Source of the DNA: Tritrichomonas musculus
Taxonomy: Eukaryota; Parabasalia; Tritrichomonadida; Tritrichomonadidae
Length of the DNA: 64,000 bases
Direction of reading: 5' to 3'
Assembly: GCA_039105265.1 (NCBI GenBank)
Contig: JAPFFF010000016.1
Coordinates: 1,550,001-1,614,000 of the forward strand
Both the position numbers and the translations under genes were made by a program. The first letter of the stretch is position 1; every line of letters starts with the position of its first letter. Under the pieces are notes generated by a model. It had not been told where the DNA came from. It worked only from the letters and a program-made list of their open reading frames with translations, and did not search any database. Shown here one piece after another: positions 19,269 to 27,856 of the stretch.

Positions 19269-21554
19269 TTACTCATCATCATTGAAAATTTCATCTTCAT
19301 CAATAAATTCAGTTTGTTTATATAAACCTTTACACTCCTCTTTCAGAATATAACACCATTTTTGATTCCCTTTTGGTCCTTTCTTCTTTCTATCACATTT
19401 ATCTTTTAGACTCAATTGAAAGTTTTTATCTTTCATATCTGACGGTTTACATGTCAACGCATCTGAACAAATCATTCCTTTTACTAAATCATTGTAATGA
19501 TCACAAATGAATTGTTCAATTGGAGATTTGGAAGCATTAATTATATCTTGTTTTGCTTCAGTCATTGGAATATCACGAACGTTGAAAGTCGAAAGATCAT
19601 ATTTCATGAAGAAAGATAAAAGATTATCATAAAAGTCTTTAGTACATGATTCCATTAATGAATTGAAATAGTTGAACTGTCCCTTATACTTTCCACTGAC
19701 TTGTAAAACTACATAACGACGATCTCCTGCTTCAATTTTAACAGGAAATGAGTTATTAGTGCAGAATATGAAGTTAGCAACGTTCTCAGCAGTATGTCTT
19801 GGTTGAAACTTTTCATTAATTCTAATTGTGTTATCTGTAATCTTTGACTTCAATGAGTTAAAATTAACCATTCTATCTTCACCGTTATTCTTCATTTCAT
19901 TAAGAACCAATAACATTTTGTTTTCAACTATTGAGTTAAAATTACCGGTCAATTCTTCTATTTCGTTAATGTTTCGTTCTGAATAACCAGCTAATAATTC
20001 GCTGATGATGTCAGTAAATCTGTTTTTACCAATGCCCTGAAGACCTTTTAGAACTAATGCTGTTTCTGTTTTGACGCCAGGATTTTGAATAATTGATGCT
20101 ATCCAACCAATGACGTATGTAAATGCTTCATTATCATTGTTGCATATGACTTCTTTAATAAAGTTGGTAAATGGTTCAATAAGTTTGTAATTCACTTTAT
20201 TCAATACATTATATTTGTATCCGTGAAATATTGATAAAACGTCTTTGTCTGATGAATTAAAAGCAACGCCTTTAACTGTAAATGAAGTTAATTTAGTGAG
20301 CATCACATCATAAGCTGTTATCGTTTTCTGACCATCTTTCCATAGCTTAATCATTTTTAATGAATCTTTCATAGCAGTGTTATTTACAAACACTAATGAC
20401 CATGTTTTACTATGTATATCATATTCTTTTTGAACAAACATTTTTGATCCTGAATCAACGAATCTAATAACTTTTGACAAATCCTCTATCACTTCTGAAG
20501 AGTTTTTATATTGTTTCATTTCTGCCTTTCGCCTTATATCTGTCATTGAGAAATCATCATTAAGGTTTATATCAAATTGTTTAACTTCATGGCTCAGTAA
20601 TGGTTTGATGTACTCATCATAGTATTCTGCTTGATAAAGTTTTAGAATCTTTGCCAAAACAAACGGAGAAGTTGATAAATGTGCATATCTTGAATGTTTA
20701 TTATCAAATTCATTTCTTGCATTCTCCGTCAATTTACAGAACTCATAAACGTTGTTATATGCTTCTTCAATGTATTTTTTAGGTAATGAATTAATTGCTT
20801 GAAACAGAGTGAATAAAGTAACTTCTTTACTTAACGGCATATTACCACCATCATTATGAACTTCAATGTCAGCGATACCATCAACTAAAGCCTGAGCTAA
20901 TTCGTCACTGATAACAACATCTTCGTTTTCAGTAATTATTGTATTAATTTCATTTGTTTGCGGCATCTTTATCTTAATATCTAAATCGTTCAAAATATTT
21001 GATACTGAACGAATGACTTTTGATTCATAACTACCTCTAACGAACTCATACGTACAAATCTTTTCTCTTGCATTCTTCCTTACTCGTGAATCCGCCATAA
21101 CTATTAAGGAACGTTTGGTTTCATCAATTGATGACATTAAATCTATATCAAAATCTGAACATGAATAGCATTTAATCATTCTGTTTGATGTTGGTAAGAA
21201 TAAATCAGTATTAACGTAAATGTGCAAACCTCCTGAACCTGTTTTAACGACTACATCATCCTCTGATAACTTACTTAATATCTGTTTTCTAACTTGTTCC
21301 TTCAATTTATCATCATATGATTTGTTAATATCTACATCAATGACAGATAAATTTTTAATTTTATTTAGTAATAAAGCCTTGCCAGTAATTCTACCCTTTC
21401 CTCCATCGTGTTTGAGATAATTTAACAAATCAACTGTATTATCACTAATACGTTCATTTAATGTTAATGCTTCTGATTCAACTAATAATTCAGCTAATTG
21501 TTCAATGAATTGTTCGTTGCTTCTAATTGCTTCTTGGGTGTCCATTGTTGTCAT
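19269..21554 (-). CDS. primase-SF3 helicase (D5-like)
   Basis: A 761-residue replication protein. The N-terminal part resembles a PrimPol/AEP-type primase: V-I-D73-V-D75 and T-G-S-G-G-L-H-I-Y (105-113). The C-terminal part is a superfamily-3 helicase: Walker A G504-LQGIGK510-N, Walker B MLLVLNEM (547-554), and motif C-like FIFCTNN (595-601) followed by an arginine-finger-like GDRRY. Between them lies a D5_N-like linker (about 330-480), and the tail is acidic. The combination unwinds DNA and could synthesise primers or assist the polymerase during replication of the element. The gene sits alone between two 76-bp inverted repeats. Upstream of the ATG, the coding strand reads AAATTTTTATCTTTATATAAAG. 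The helicase call is firm and the primase call fairly firm. Confidence 0.9.
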   Translation of the reverse strand: MTTMDTQEAIRSNEQFIEQLAELLVESEALTLNERISDNTVDLLNYLKHDGGKGRITGKALLLNKIKNLSVIDVDINKSYDDKLKEQVRKQILSKLSEDDVVVKTGSGGLHIYVNTDLFLPTSNRMIKCYSCSDFDIDLMSSIDETKRSLIVMADSRVRKNAREKICTYEFVRGSYESKVIRSVSNILNDLDIKIKMPQTNEINTIITENEDVVISDELAQALVDGIADIEVHNDGGNMPLSKEVTLFTLFQAINSLPKKYIEEAYNNVYEFCKLTENARNEFDNKHSRYAHLSTSPFVLAKILKLYQAEYYDEYIKPLLSHEVKQFDINLNDDFSMTDIRRKAEMKQYKNSSEVIEDLSKVIRFVDSGSKMFVQKEYDIHSKTWSLVFVNNTAMKDSLKMIKLWKDGQKTITAYDVMLTKLTSFTVKGVAFNSSDKDVLSIFHGYKYNVLNKVNYKLIEPFTNFIKEVICNNDNEAFTYVIGWIASIIQNPGVKTETALVLKGLQGIGKNRFTDIISELLAGYSERNINEIEELTGNFNSIVENKMLLVLNEMKNNGEDRMVNFNSLKSKITDNTIRINEKFQPRHTAENVANFIFCTNNSFPVKIEAGDRRYVVLQVSGKYKGQFNYFNSLMESCTKDFYDNLLSFFMKYDLSTFNVRDIPMTEAKQDIINASKSPIEQFICDHYNDLVKGMICSDALTCKPSDMKDKNFQLSLKDKCDRKKKGPKGNQKWCYILKEECKGLYKQTEFIDEDEIFNDDE

Positions 21555-21574
21555 TTCTCACTTCTTTATATAAA

Positions 21575-21585
21575 GATAAAAATTT
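21575..21585 (-). promoter_or_regulatory. AAATTTTTATC box before the helicase gene
   Basis: On the minus strand AAATTTTTATC followed by TTTATATAAAG precedes the helicase ATG by about 20 bases, matching the recurrent upstream box of the element. Confidence 0.35.
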
Positions 21586-21640
21586 AAAATTATTTTTAAA
21601 ACTAGCTTATTTTTTATTTTTGTCGTTTCTGTCTAAAATT

Positions 21641-21716
21641 TGTTGTTCAAATGTTCACTGTCCACATTTTTAAAACTAATTTCGTAACCCGGGTTACCTG
21701 GACTACCCGGACTACC
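21641..21716 (-). repeat. 76-bp inverted repeat, copy upstream of helicase
   Basis: Inverted partner of 19169-19244. Together they bracket the helicase gene as a 2.5-kb unit. About 100 bp further on (21819-21831) a second, unrelated palindrome GTCACCTGGTGAC occurs. Confidence 0.9.
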
Positions 21717-21924
21717 AACGAAAAATAAATTTTTCATTAATTTTCATCATTTTCATGTGTTTCTGTCTAAAATTTGTGCCCAATTGCCGTGTGCCCCTTA
21801 AAATTTCTATAAGTTTTGTCACCTGGTGACATGGTGAAATGGTGAAACTAACGAAAAATAAATTTTTCATCAATTTTTCAACATAAACGACAAAAATAAT
21901 TTAAAAATTCATTGATTCCTTAAT
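21717..21924. other. intergenic DNA with GTCACCTGGTGAC palindrome
   Basis: About 210 bp between the inverted repeat and the capsid-gene stop, with no gene. It contains the odd palindrome GTCACCTGGTGAC at 21819, followed by repeated ATGGTGAAA words, and two copies of an ACGAAAAATAAATTTTTCAT phrase (21718 and 21853). Confidence 0.6.
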
Positions 21925-23640
21925 TTAAAATAAGTGATCAGGAATATTTGTTCCATGATAAACGAGACCATTATTGGCATCTATTGTAAAGAATGTATCC
22001 TGACAAATCCAAAGTTCTGCTGGTGGTGGATGTTGGGTAGAATCAACAGTACCATCATCGTTAACAAGAAAGTTGTAATATGTGTCGTTAACACCTTTGA
22101 ACATAGGTTTTCCTCTAAATGTAACAGGAACATTATTGTTTCCAAAATCGACACCATCAAATGTATATCCAGCGTTTGATCGTTCAAGTTGAAAATTGAT
22201 TCCAAAGCTTGTTCCATCACTTCTGCAATTAGATCTACGTTTACCATAATCTAAACTTCCTTCAGTCATATCATTAAGTGGATCAGTAAATGAATTCTCG
22301 AATTCTTCAGTTGCTTCTAAAGATCCATCAAGTTCATTAGCGACAAGTTGAAGTTGATAGAAACGTGACCCAATTGTTTGTAGTTCAGTGTCAGGAATGG
22401 CGTGTTTATTAACAAATAATTGAACATTTTCATACATGATATTATCGAAACATGTTGCATCATTTGAATGTTTAGGAAATACAACAGTGATATTTGTTAC
22501 TGAATTAAGAGCTATATCAGTAGTTGTATCAATACCATTTGGACCAGCAGCGTTAGGAAAATGTCTACGATCAAGTGATTGTGATGGAATAATAATTGGT
22601 TTTTGAAGAAGTTGTCGTAATTGTTCCATTACATGTGGTTTAACACCAAATCCACCAATAGTGGTTCTCATTTGTTCAACAATACAATTTGTGATAGAAA
22701 GAGTAACACTTGAAATGCCATATGAATATGTTCCATCATCTTGAACCATTAATTTTCTTTTTTCTTTAAGACTAAGTGATTCTGTGTCATCACTTGAAGT
22801 TGATTTAGTGATTGAAGAGATGATTCGAGCAGCATTACCACATTGAGTGAATTTATTTGTGATTCCATAATAGTCTGGTAACTTGACGGACATAACATCA
22901 CCGTTCCATGTTTCCAAGGCATCTTTAACTACAGATGGTGAAATTGGTGCCCAAACAAAAGCGTCAGTAGAAGTTTCAACCAATTCTTTTAATTCACCAC
23001 ATATTGCATTAGGGTATAACATGAATGCTTGATATTTGAGTAAGTCAGTGTAAGGAATGACTAATTCCATAGTGTATGAATGCTCACGACCGTCAGCTAA
23101 TTCAGAAAGTGGAATATAAATACCACAAACTGATTCAGAAAATGATGAAACATTTTTCCATGTTGAATGACTGTATTTGGCAGTAGATTTTTCAGAACGT
23201 GGTTTAAGACAATTATAAGCAAATTGTTCACGAATAGCTTCACTTTGTGTGTTTTTACACATGATATTATTGCAGATGGAATCAAGTTTACTAAAGAATT
23301 CAGCAGAATTTTTGAGACCAACGAAGACACGAATCAATTTCTTAATATCATTATCGAATCCTGCTAATGTTTTATCAAGTTTGACATAAAGTTTGAGTTT
23401 GACGCTAATAAATGATTTCTCCATTTGTGTAATTGGGAAGTTTTCAGTTGTGAGATGTAGATATGATTTGGTACCAACTGGATGTGGACAGTTTGAATCA
23501 AAACATTCAAAAGTTTTCCAGTTAAAATAATGATCTCCTCCATTTACTTGAACAAGATTAGCGACTTGATCTTGAAAGAATTTATACAAATCACCTTCAG
23601 CATTAGTTAGTCCTTTTGTTGCAGCGTTTGCGTATGTCAT
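21925..23640 (-). CDS. probable major capsid protein (double jelly-roll)
   Basis: A 571-residue protein with the length and beta-rich, aromatic-rich composition of Maverick major capsid proteins. It starts MTYANAATKGLTNAEGDLYK, has a FVGLKNSAEFF stretch near residue 107 and paired strand-loop blocks through the C-terminus (for example VTNITVVFPKHSND and NNVPVTFRGKPMF). No Cys pairs, membrane segments or enzymatic motifs are seen. In Mavericks this protein is expected to form the hexameric capsomers. It diverges from the small MAFGSWFK gene at 23710 across 69 bp, a typical place for a capsid/minor-capsid pair. The family call rests on size, composition, context and partial recollection of trichomonad capsid sequences. 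A structural prediction would settle it. Confidence 0.75.
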   Translation of the reverse strand: MTYANAATKGLTNAEGDLYKFFQDQVANLVQVNGGDHYFNWKTFECFDSNCPHPVGTKSYLHLTTENFPITQMEKSFISVKLKLYVKLDKTLAGFDNDIKKLIRVFVGLKNSAEFFSKLDSICNNIMCKNTQSEAIREQFAYNCLKPRSEKSTAKYSHSTWKNVSSFSESVCGIYIPLSELADGREHSYTMELVIPYTDLLKYQAFMLYPNAICGELKELVETSTDAFVWAPISPSVVKDALETWNGDVMSVKLPDYYGITNKFTQCGNAARIISSITKSTSSDDTESLSLKEKRKLMVQDDGTYSYGISSVTLSITNCIVEQMRTTIGGFGVKPHVMEQLRQLLQKPIIIPSQSLDRRHFPNAAGPNGIDTTTDIALNSVTNITVVFPKHSNDATCFDNIMYENVQLFVNKHAIPDTELQTIGSRFYQLQLVANELDGSLEATEEFENSFTDPLNDMTEGSLDYGKRRSNCRSDGTSFGINFQLERSNAGYTFDGVDFGNNNVPVTFRGKPMFKGVNDTYYNFLVNDDGTVDSTQHPPPAELWICQDTFFTIDANNGLVYHGTNIPDHLF

Positions 23641-23709
23641 TTATGTATAAGAAAAAATAAAGAAATTATAATTTTAAATTTGTGATTTTTTGTGATTAAG
23701 AAATAAGTA

Positions 23710-24018
23710 ATGGCTTTTGGAAGTTGGTTTAAAAATTTAGTTCAAGGAGCGAGTAAAATATTACGAAAAGTTGCACCAGTAGCAAGAAAAATCATTGGGG
23801 GAATTCAAAAACTTGCACCAATTGTAGGTCCAGTTATTGGCGGAAGTGCTGGTAAATTAATAAGTGATGTTGGGAAATTTGCAGGAAAAGTTGAAAAGGT
23901 GCAAAGCGCCGCGGACAAAGTCCTTGGCTGGAATACAGTCTCAAAATTAAATGCAGATCCAAGGTACTTGGTGAGCAATAGCGACCGTTTCGCACAGCCT
24001 ATGTTAAAGAATTCATGA
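23710..24018 (+). CDS. small MAFGSWFK protein 2, candidate minor virion protein
   Basis: A 102-residue protein starting MAFGSWFKNLVQGASKILRK. It then has a Gly/Pro/Ile-rich hydrophobic stretch (KIIGGIQKLAPIVGPVIGGS, about 28-47) that resembles a membrane-active helix. The tail is polar. It shares its first eight residues with the 78-residue protein at 12099. It diverges from the capsid gene, so co-expression with capsid is plausible, and a membrane-lytic minor capsid role is the best inference. Two GC triloop hairpins (23898-23923) fall within the region coding VQSAADKVLG. Confidence 0.7.
   Translation: MAFGSWFKNLVQGASKILRKVAPVARKIIGGIQKLAPIVGPVIGGSAGKLISDVGKFAGKVEKVQSAADKVLGWNTVSKLNADPRYLVSNSDRFAQPMLKNS
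23898..23923. repeat. pair of GC triloop hairpins
   Basis: GGTGC and GCGCC (one G-T wobble) flank the loop AAA at 23898-23910. Two bases later GGAC and GTCC flank AAA at 23913-23923. Both lie within coding sequence, as at 12302-12330. Confidence 0.65.
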
Positions 24019-24238
24019 GTACAATCGTTTCCGTATTTCTTCAGTTAATGGTGGGTCTATATTTAATGACGGGGAAAGTTTAACAACACGAATGAGTAGA
24101 TTTATGAATTCAATGATTGTGAGACAACAGAGAAACAAATTTGATAGATTCATTTTAATAATTAATTTTTAATATTAACTAAAAATTTTTATTTTTGTTT
24201 TTAATTAAAGATATTTGATCAGAAATATTTCATAATTC
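24019..24238. other. short intergenic stretch
   Basis: About 220 bp between two plus-strand genes. I assign no gene here. Its end (from about 24165) is AT-rich and contains TTTTTATTTTTG, similar to the upstream boxes of other genes of the element, about 50 bases before the next ATG. Confidence 0.4.
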
Positions 24239-24580
24239 ATGGAATTACAAGTTATTGAACCTATTAAAAACTACTTAAAAGAGTTTCATTCACCAGAAGA
24301 GTTTAATGTATGGTACATGAAAAATAAAGATGAAGTTGATAAGCTAACGACTCACAAATTAAACAAAATGTATAAAATTGATGATTATAGAATAACAAAA
24401 ATAAAGGGTGTGTTGATGTTGAAGAAAGACAGAGTTAAAAAATGTGACGAAGAACAAAAAGATAATAGTGGTGATATTGAAGCATTATACTCAGAAGTGA
24501 AAACATTAAAAGAAGCATATTGTGAACTCAAGAATAAATTAAACCAACTGATAGAATTAGTGAATAAAAATATGATGTAA
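24239..24580 (+). CDS. small coiled-coil protein of the Maverick
   Basis: A 113-residue, highly charged protein. Residues about 1-65 look like a small helical/basic domain (Y-R-I-T-K-I-K-G-V-L), and residues about 78-113 form a heptad coiled coil (IEALYSEVKTLKEAYCELKN, then LNQLIELVN). It is convergent with the packaging ATPase, with only 4 bp between stops. A dimeric or trimeric DNA- or virion-associated protein is possible. I do not recognise the family. Confidence 0.65.
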   Translation: MELQVIEPIKNYLKEFHSPEEFNVWYMKNKDEVDKLTTHKLNKMYKIDDYRITKIKGVLMLKKDRVKKCDEEQKDNSGDIEALYSEVKTLKEAYCELKNKLNQLIELVNKNMM

Positions 24581-24584
24581 TAAT

Positions 24585-25424
24585 TTATATTTCAATGTAA
24601 GTATCACCACCATCAGTACAATTAACATATAAGTAAGGATGTTTGTCAGGATTATTTTTCTTATATTGAGCCATTTGTCGATACATTTCATAAAAGTCAT
24701 CAAAGTTAAGATTAGATGCAGATTGTGAGTAAATATAACGTAATTGCTGTTTATTGAAGCAAGGGAATACGAATAAAGTTGTGATTTCATTCTTGATATG
24801 AGGTTTGAGACCTTTCCAGCCTTGAATTAGTAAGAAGTAGGTAATGTTGGTATGTCTACATCGACGTAATTGTTGACTAAAGAATGATTCTTCTGATGAA
24901 AATAATTTACTGTTACTAATATCGTCAAAAAGGACTAATGTATGAAGGAAAGGTTTACTGAAATCTTTAATGTTAAGAGTTGTGAATAAGTCATCACGTT
25001 GTTCATCTATGATTTTGTCTTCAATGTGTTCTCGCCGAATGAGATAGTATAAATTTTTAGCAGCAATGAGAGTATTTATGAATTCAACTGAATCTTTTTC
25101 ACTAATGGTAACATGAGGAATTTTGATTAAATGTTTCAATGATTGAAAAGATTGGTCATTCTCATCACCGTTTTTAGTTACATACACCAATAAATGAAAG
25201 ACTGAGCTTTGGGATTCAGTATTTAATAGTGAAATTTTAATAATTTCCTCGAGTGCAACAACAGTTTTACCTAAACATTGTTTACCAACTATTACATTTA
25301 CTGAATTATAACGGACTTTAATATCAGGATGTATTTCTTTAATGAGATTATCAGTGCTTTTGTTTGAATTCAAAGCTTTTGTAACTTGTGTGTGAACTGT
25401 TAATCCTAAATTTGCATTATTCAT
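24585..25424 (-). CDS. FtsK/HerA-type packaging ATPase
   Basis: A 279-residue ATPase with Walker A G47-KQCLGKT54, Walker B LVLFDD (163-168) and a FLLIQGW sensor-like strand (about 196-202) followed by KNEITTLFVFPC. The size and order of motifs match the A32-like packaging ATPases of Mavericks and large DNA viruses, which pump the genome into capsids. It is convergent with the coiled-coil gene and lies next to the 482-residue candidate virion gene. The upstream region has an AAATTTATTTTTATC box (25434-25448, minus strand). Confidence 0.9.
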   Translation of the reverse strand: MNNANLGLTVHTQVTKALNSNKSTDNLIKEIHPDIKVRYNSVNVIVGKQCLGKTVVALEEIIKISLLNTESQSSVFHLLVYVTKNGDENDQSFQSLKHLIKIPHVTISEKDSVEFINTLIAAKNLYYLIRREHIEDKIIDEQRDDLFTTLNIKDFSKPFLHTLVLFDDISNSKLFSSEESFFSQQLRRCRHTNITYFLLIQGWKGLKPHIKNEITTLFVFPCFNKQQLRYIYSQSASNLNFDDFYEMYRQMAQYKKNNPDKHPYLYVNCTDGGDTYIEI

Positions 25425-25476
25425 TTATGACTTGATAAAAATAAATTTATGACTCAATCAAGTCTGTCATTTATGT

Positions 25477-26925
25477 CTAAAATTCATCATTTTCGTCTTC
25501 AGGAAGTGTTGGGTACGCTTGATTAGTACCATAGTCAGGATGATTTACTGGTGCAGTTGATGAAAAGTTAGTTGGGACAACAGGACGTGAACCTTCAGCA
25601 AAGCAAGCACTGATTAATTCATCTTTGGCAGAAGAGGCAGCAGCACTGATTTGACGCTTAATTTGATTAACAACATCAGCAGATATTTTACCATCTTGTG
25701 TTCGGTTTTGCCTGAATGTATTAGTCGCAAGAGTTACCAATGAGTCTTTATTGATACCAAATTTACTTAATTCAACAGCAACATCACTAGGATTCAAATT
25801 TATACTATAATTTTGTTTAACCCATTGAATAAATCCATTTTCGTATTTCTTTGTTGACATCTTTGACTTAAACTTCTTATAACGTTCAAATGGATCATTT
25901 GTTTTTTGTCTAATCTTATTAACTTCACCAACAATTTCTGGAACTGGATGATTCCATAATATAGATAACAATTGAACCCAATGACAAGCAATAATGGTTG
26001 TATAAGGAACACAACTATTAATAGCCTTAAATAATTTTTCATCTTGAGCTACGGGTGTGTCACTTAATAATGTTCTAACATATTGTTTGACATAATCGGT
26101 TACAAGTCTACCAAATATATGATATGCAGATCCTGATAATTTATAACCAGCAGCATTCCATGCATTAACAAAGTTAGTATAAACATAATTGCCATTTTGA
26201 TCATGTCTTCCTTTGAATTCGTGACTGAAACCACTAAATCCTCCAGCAGCATGTCTTTTATCTTTGGTAGGATTTTCATCAAGGAATTGTTTACGTAATG
26301 GATACTGGGATTTCTGTAATGTCCAACCGTTAACCATAACAGGTTTTCCATAATTGTCGTAAACAACTGTATCAGGTATGTTATCATTATTGATGTCAAC
26401 ATCAGATTGAGGTACTGGGTATTTATGTTTGGCTGCCCATTCTTGAGCACCTTTTAAATTTACAGCATTACGAACTAAATGAAAGTCCTTCTTTTTGTTA
26501 AGAACAACATCTCCTAATTCATACATAGCTGGGTATTGTGTTTGCCATGTATTCAAATCACCAGGTTGTGCTACACGAGTTACTTTCGTACGTCTACTCA
26601 TATTTAATAATGGGAAAAAATTTAAATTATTATCTATATTTTGTTCATTAAAAGTTTTTGGTGTTATTTTTCTAGTTAATCTAGAAATAAAATTTGAAAT
26701 TGATTTATCATTTATTCTCAAACCTTCATGTTGTGCATATTTGTTATCATTTAAAAATTTCATTAAATTTGAAACTGAACCTTGCCATGAAGGCGACTCA
26801 TGAATGGTAACGTGGTGCTTTGCCCCTTGGACGTAGACCTTAAGTTTTTCATTAATTAATTTTATATATTTATTAAGTTTATCAAGTTTAATACCTTTAA
26901 AATTTTCTCTATTTAATTTTAACAT
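25477..26925 (-). CDS. candidate virion protein with Ca-loop-like motif
   Basis: A longer frame opens at 26952, but the first nine codons (MKIYFYIKN) are simply the translation of the AAATTTATTTTTATATAAAG upstream box seen before other genes of this element. I therefore place the start at the second ATG (MLKLNREN), giving 482 residues. The middle carries D-V-D-I-N-N-D-N-I-P-D (about 195-205), an EF-hand/dockerin-like loop, followed by TVVYDNYGKPVMVNGWTLQK. Similar 'DINGDGI...NGY' blocks occur, from memory, in uncharacterised structural proteins of large DNA viruses and other Mavericks. It is rich in Trp and Tyr, with no catalytic motif seen. It lies between the packaging ATPase and small unknown genes, so a virion role is plausible. 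Confidence 0.7.
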   Translation of the reverse strand: MLKLNRENFKGIKLDKLNKYIKLINEKLKVYVQGAKHHVTIHESPSWQGSVSNLMKFLNDNKYAQHEGLRINDKSISNFISRLTRKITPKTFNEQNIDNNLNFFPLLNMSRRTKVTRVAQPGDLNTWQTQYPAMYELGDVVLNKKKDFHLVRNAVNLKGAQEWAAKHKYPVPQSDVDINNDNIPDTVVYDNYGKPVMVNGWTLQKSQYPLRKQFLDENPTKDKRHAAGGFSGFSHEFKGRHDQNGNYVYTNFVNAWNAAGYKLSGSAYHIFGRLVTDYVKQYVRTLLSDTPVAQDEKLFKAINSCVPYTTIIACHWVQLLSILWNHPVPEIVGEVNKIRQKTNDPFERYKKFKSKMSTKKYENGFIQWVKQNYSINLNPSDVAVELSKFGINKDSLVTLATNTFRQNRTQDGKISADVVNQIKRQISAAASSAKDELISACFAEGSRPVVPTNFSSTAPVNHPDYGTNQAYPTLPEDENDEF

Positions 26926-26934
26926 ATTCTTTAT

Positions 26935-26949
26935 ATAAAAATAAATTTT
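26935..26949 (-). promoter_or_regulatory. AAAATTTATTTTTAT box that decides the start
   Basis: On the minus strand this box and the TATAAAG that follows lie directly before the ATG at 26925, as in other genes of the element. This is the reason for preferring the inner start of the 482-residue protein. Confidence 0.4.
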
Positions 26950-26995
26950 CACATTTACTTTATTAAAACATGTAGCTTTTGGCTGCAGAATTCTT

Positions 26996-27493
26996 TTAGA
27001 ATGCGTCTGGGTCTATTTCATCTTCGTTTATGTTACATTTACTAGCTAATTCGTTGATTACTTCAACTTTAGCATCAGACCTATTTTTAATGAATTCATT
27101 AAGTTTATTTTGATTTTCACATTCTTTTACTACACATTCATGATAAAATGATGTTTTATAATTTATTCTATCAGCTTTAATATAAGCTTTCATTAATCGT
27201 ATTTTTGATCCTGATGTTAGAGCACCAAAGGTGCTTCGCACCCCGGGCAGAGCCCATGAACGTTTAGGAATAGTTAACCATTCACAATGAGGGAATAACT
27301 CTCTAAATTCTTTATATGTCATAAATTTTTGGGTGTTATTTTTATAAACTAATGAAAGACATAAAATTTTTATGTTCATTTTATATTTATAGAATTTATC
27401 AGTTATGAAGTCATCAAAATATACTTGAACAGCTTTAAGTTCTGATTCAGGAAGTTTTTCAAATAACTTATTAATGTTGATGTATTCACTCAT
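26996..27493 (-). CDS. 165-residue Maverick protein, unknown
   Basis: A mainly helical, charged protein (LFEKLPESELKAVQVYFDDF near the N-terminus, KVEVINELASKCNINEDEID near the C-terminus). No enzymatic motif is recognised. Residues about 81-92 (SWALPGVRSTFGAL region) are encoded by a GC-rich block of consecutive triloop hairpins (27222-27255) that stands out from the AT-rich gene and may be a later insertion into a surface loop. A canonical upstream box (27502-27514) and TATATAAATG precede the start. Confidence 0.7.
   Translation of the reverse strand: MSEYININKLFEKLPESELKAVQVYFDDFITDKFYKYKMNIKILCLSLVYKNNTQKFMTYKEFRELFPHCEWLTIPKRSWALPGVRSTFGALTSGSKIRLMKAYIKADRINYKTSFYHECVVKECENQNKLNEFIKNRSDAKVEVINELASKCNINEDEIDPDAF
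27222..27255. repeat. consecutive GC triloop hairpins in a coding region
   Basis: GCACC, GGTGC and GCACC follow one another separated by the 3-nt loops AAA and TTC (27222-27242), so the middle arm can pair with either neighbour. After CC, a second hairpin GGGC-AGA-GCCC follows (27245-27255). The frame of the 165-residue protein stays open through it. This is the densest example of the triloop series. Confidence 0.8.
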
Positions 27494-27501
27494 TTATATA
27501 G

Positions 27502-27514
27502 AAATAAAAAATTT
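27502..27514 (-). promoter_or_regulatory. AAATTTTTTATTT box before the 165-residue gene
   Basis: On the minus strand AAATTTTTTATTTC then TATATAAATG. Distance and sequence are nearly the same as before the neighbouring 76-residue gene. Confidence 0.45.
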
Positions 27515-27564
27515 GAAAAATAAATTTTAAATAGATTTAAAAATTTTTGAAAAAGTTTAAATTC

Positions 27565-27795
27565 TCATTCATCAACTTCTCGCAATTCTAAAATATTGGC
27601 TACTGTTTTTGAATCCTTGATTTCAATGACAACATCAATTGCTAAAACGTGTAAAAGTTCATTAAAAGGTTTATGCTTAACATTTCGTTTAAATATTTTC
27701 ACCTCAACTAAATTATTATTGCATGGTTTAATTATTAAATCTTCATCATCTTCAATTATACGATAATGAAATATGCTTTTCATTTTGTTGCTCAT
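27565..27795 (-). CDS. 76-residue Maverick protein, unknown
   Basis: A small protein of alternating hydrophobic and charged residues (FHYRIIEDDEDLIIKPCNNN, then EVKIFKRNVKHKPFNELLHV), probably a small alpha/beta fold. The family is not recognised. It is the outermost gene on the right side, just inside the subterminal repeat array. The gap to the downstream 165-residue gene is 71 bp, and both have the same upstream box, so they may be expressed together. Confidence 0.6.
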   Translation of the reverse strand: MSNKMKSIFHYRIIEDDEDLIIKPCNNNLVEVKIFKRNVKHKPFNELLHVLAIDVVIEIKDSKTVANILELREVDE

Positions 27796-27803
27796 TTATA
27801 TAG

Positions 27804-27815
27804 AAATAAAAATTT
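27804..27815 (-). promoter_or_regulatory. AAATTTTTATTT box before the 76-residue gene
   Basis: On the minus strand AAATTTTTATTTC then TATATAAATG. It is one of the two most complete examples of the recurrent Maverick upstream element. Confidence 0.45.
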
Positions 27816-27856
27816 TTGAGACATGTGATATAAAAATAAATGATAAAATAATTTTA

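Noticed and set aside
21934-22179. 81-codon plus frame within the capsid gene
   Set aside because: Antisense shadow of the capsid gene.
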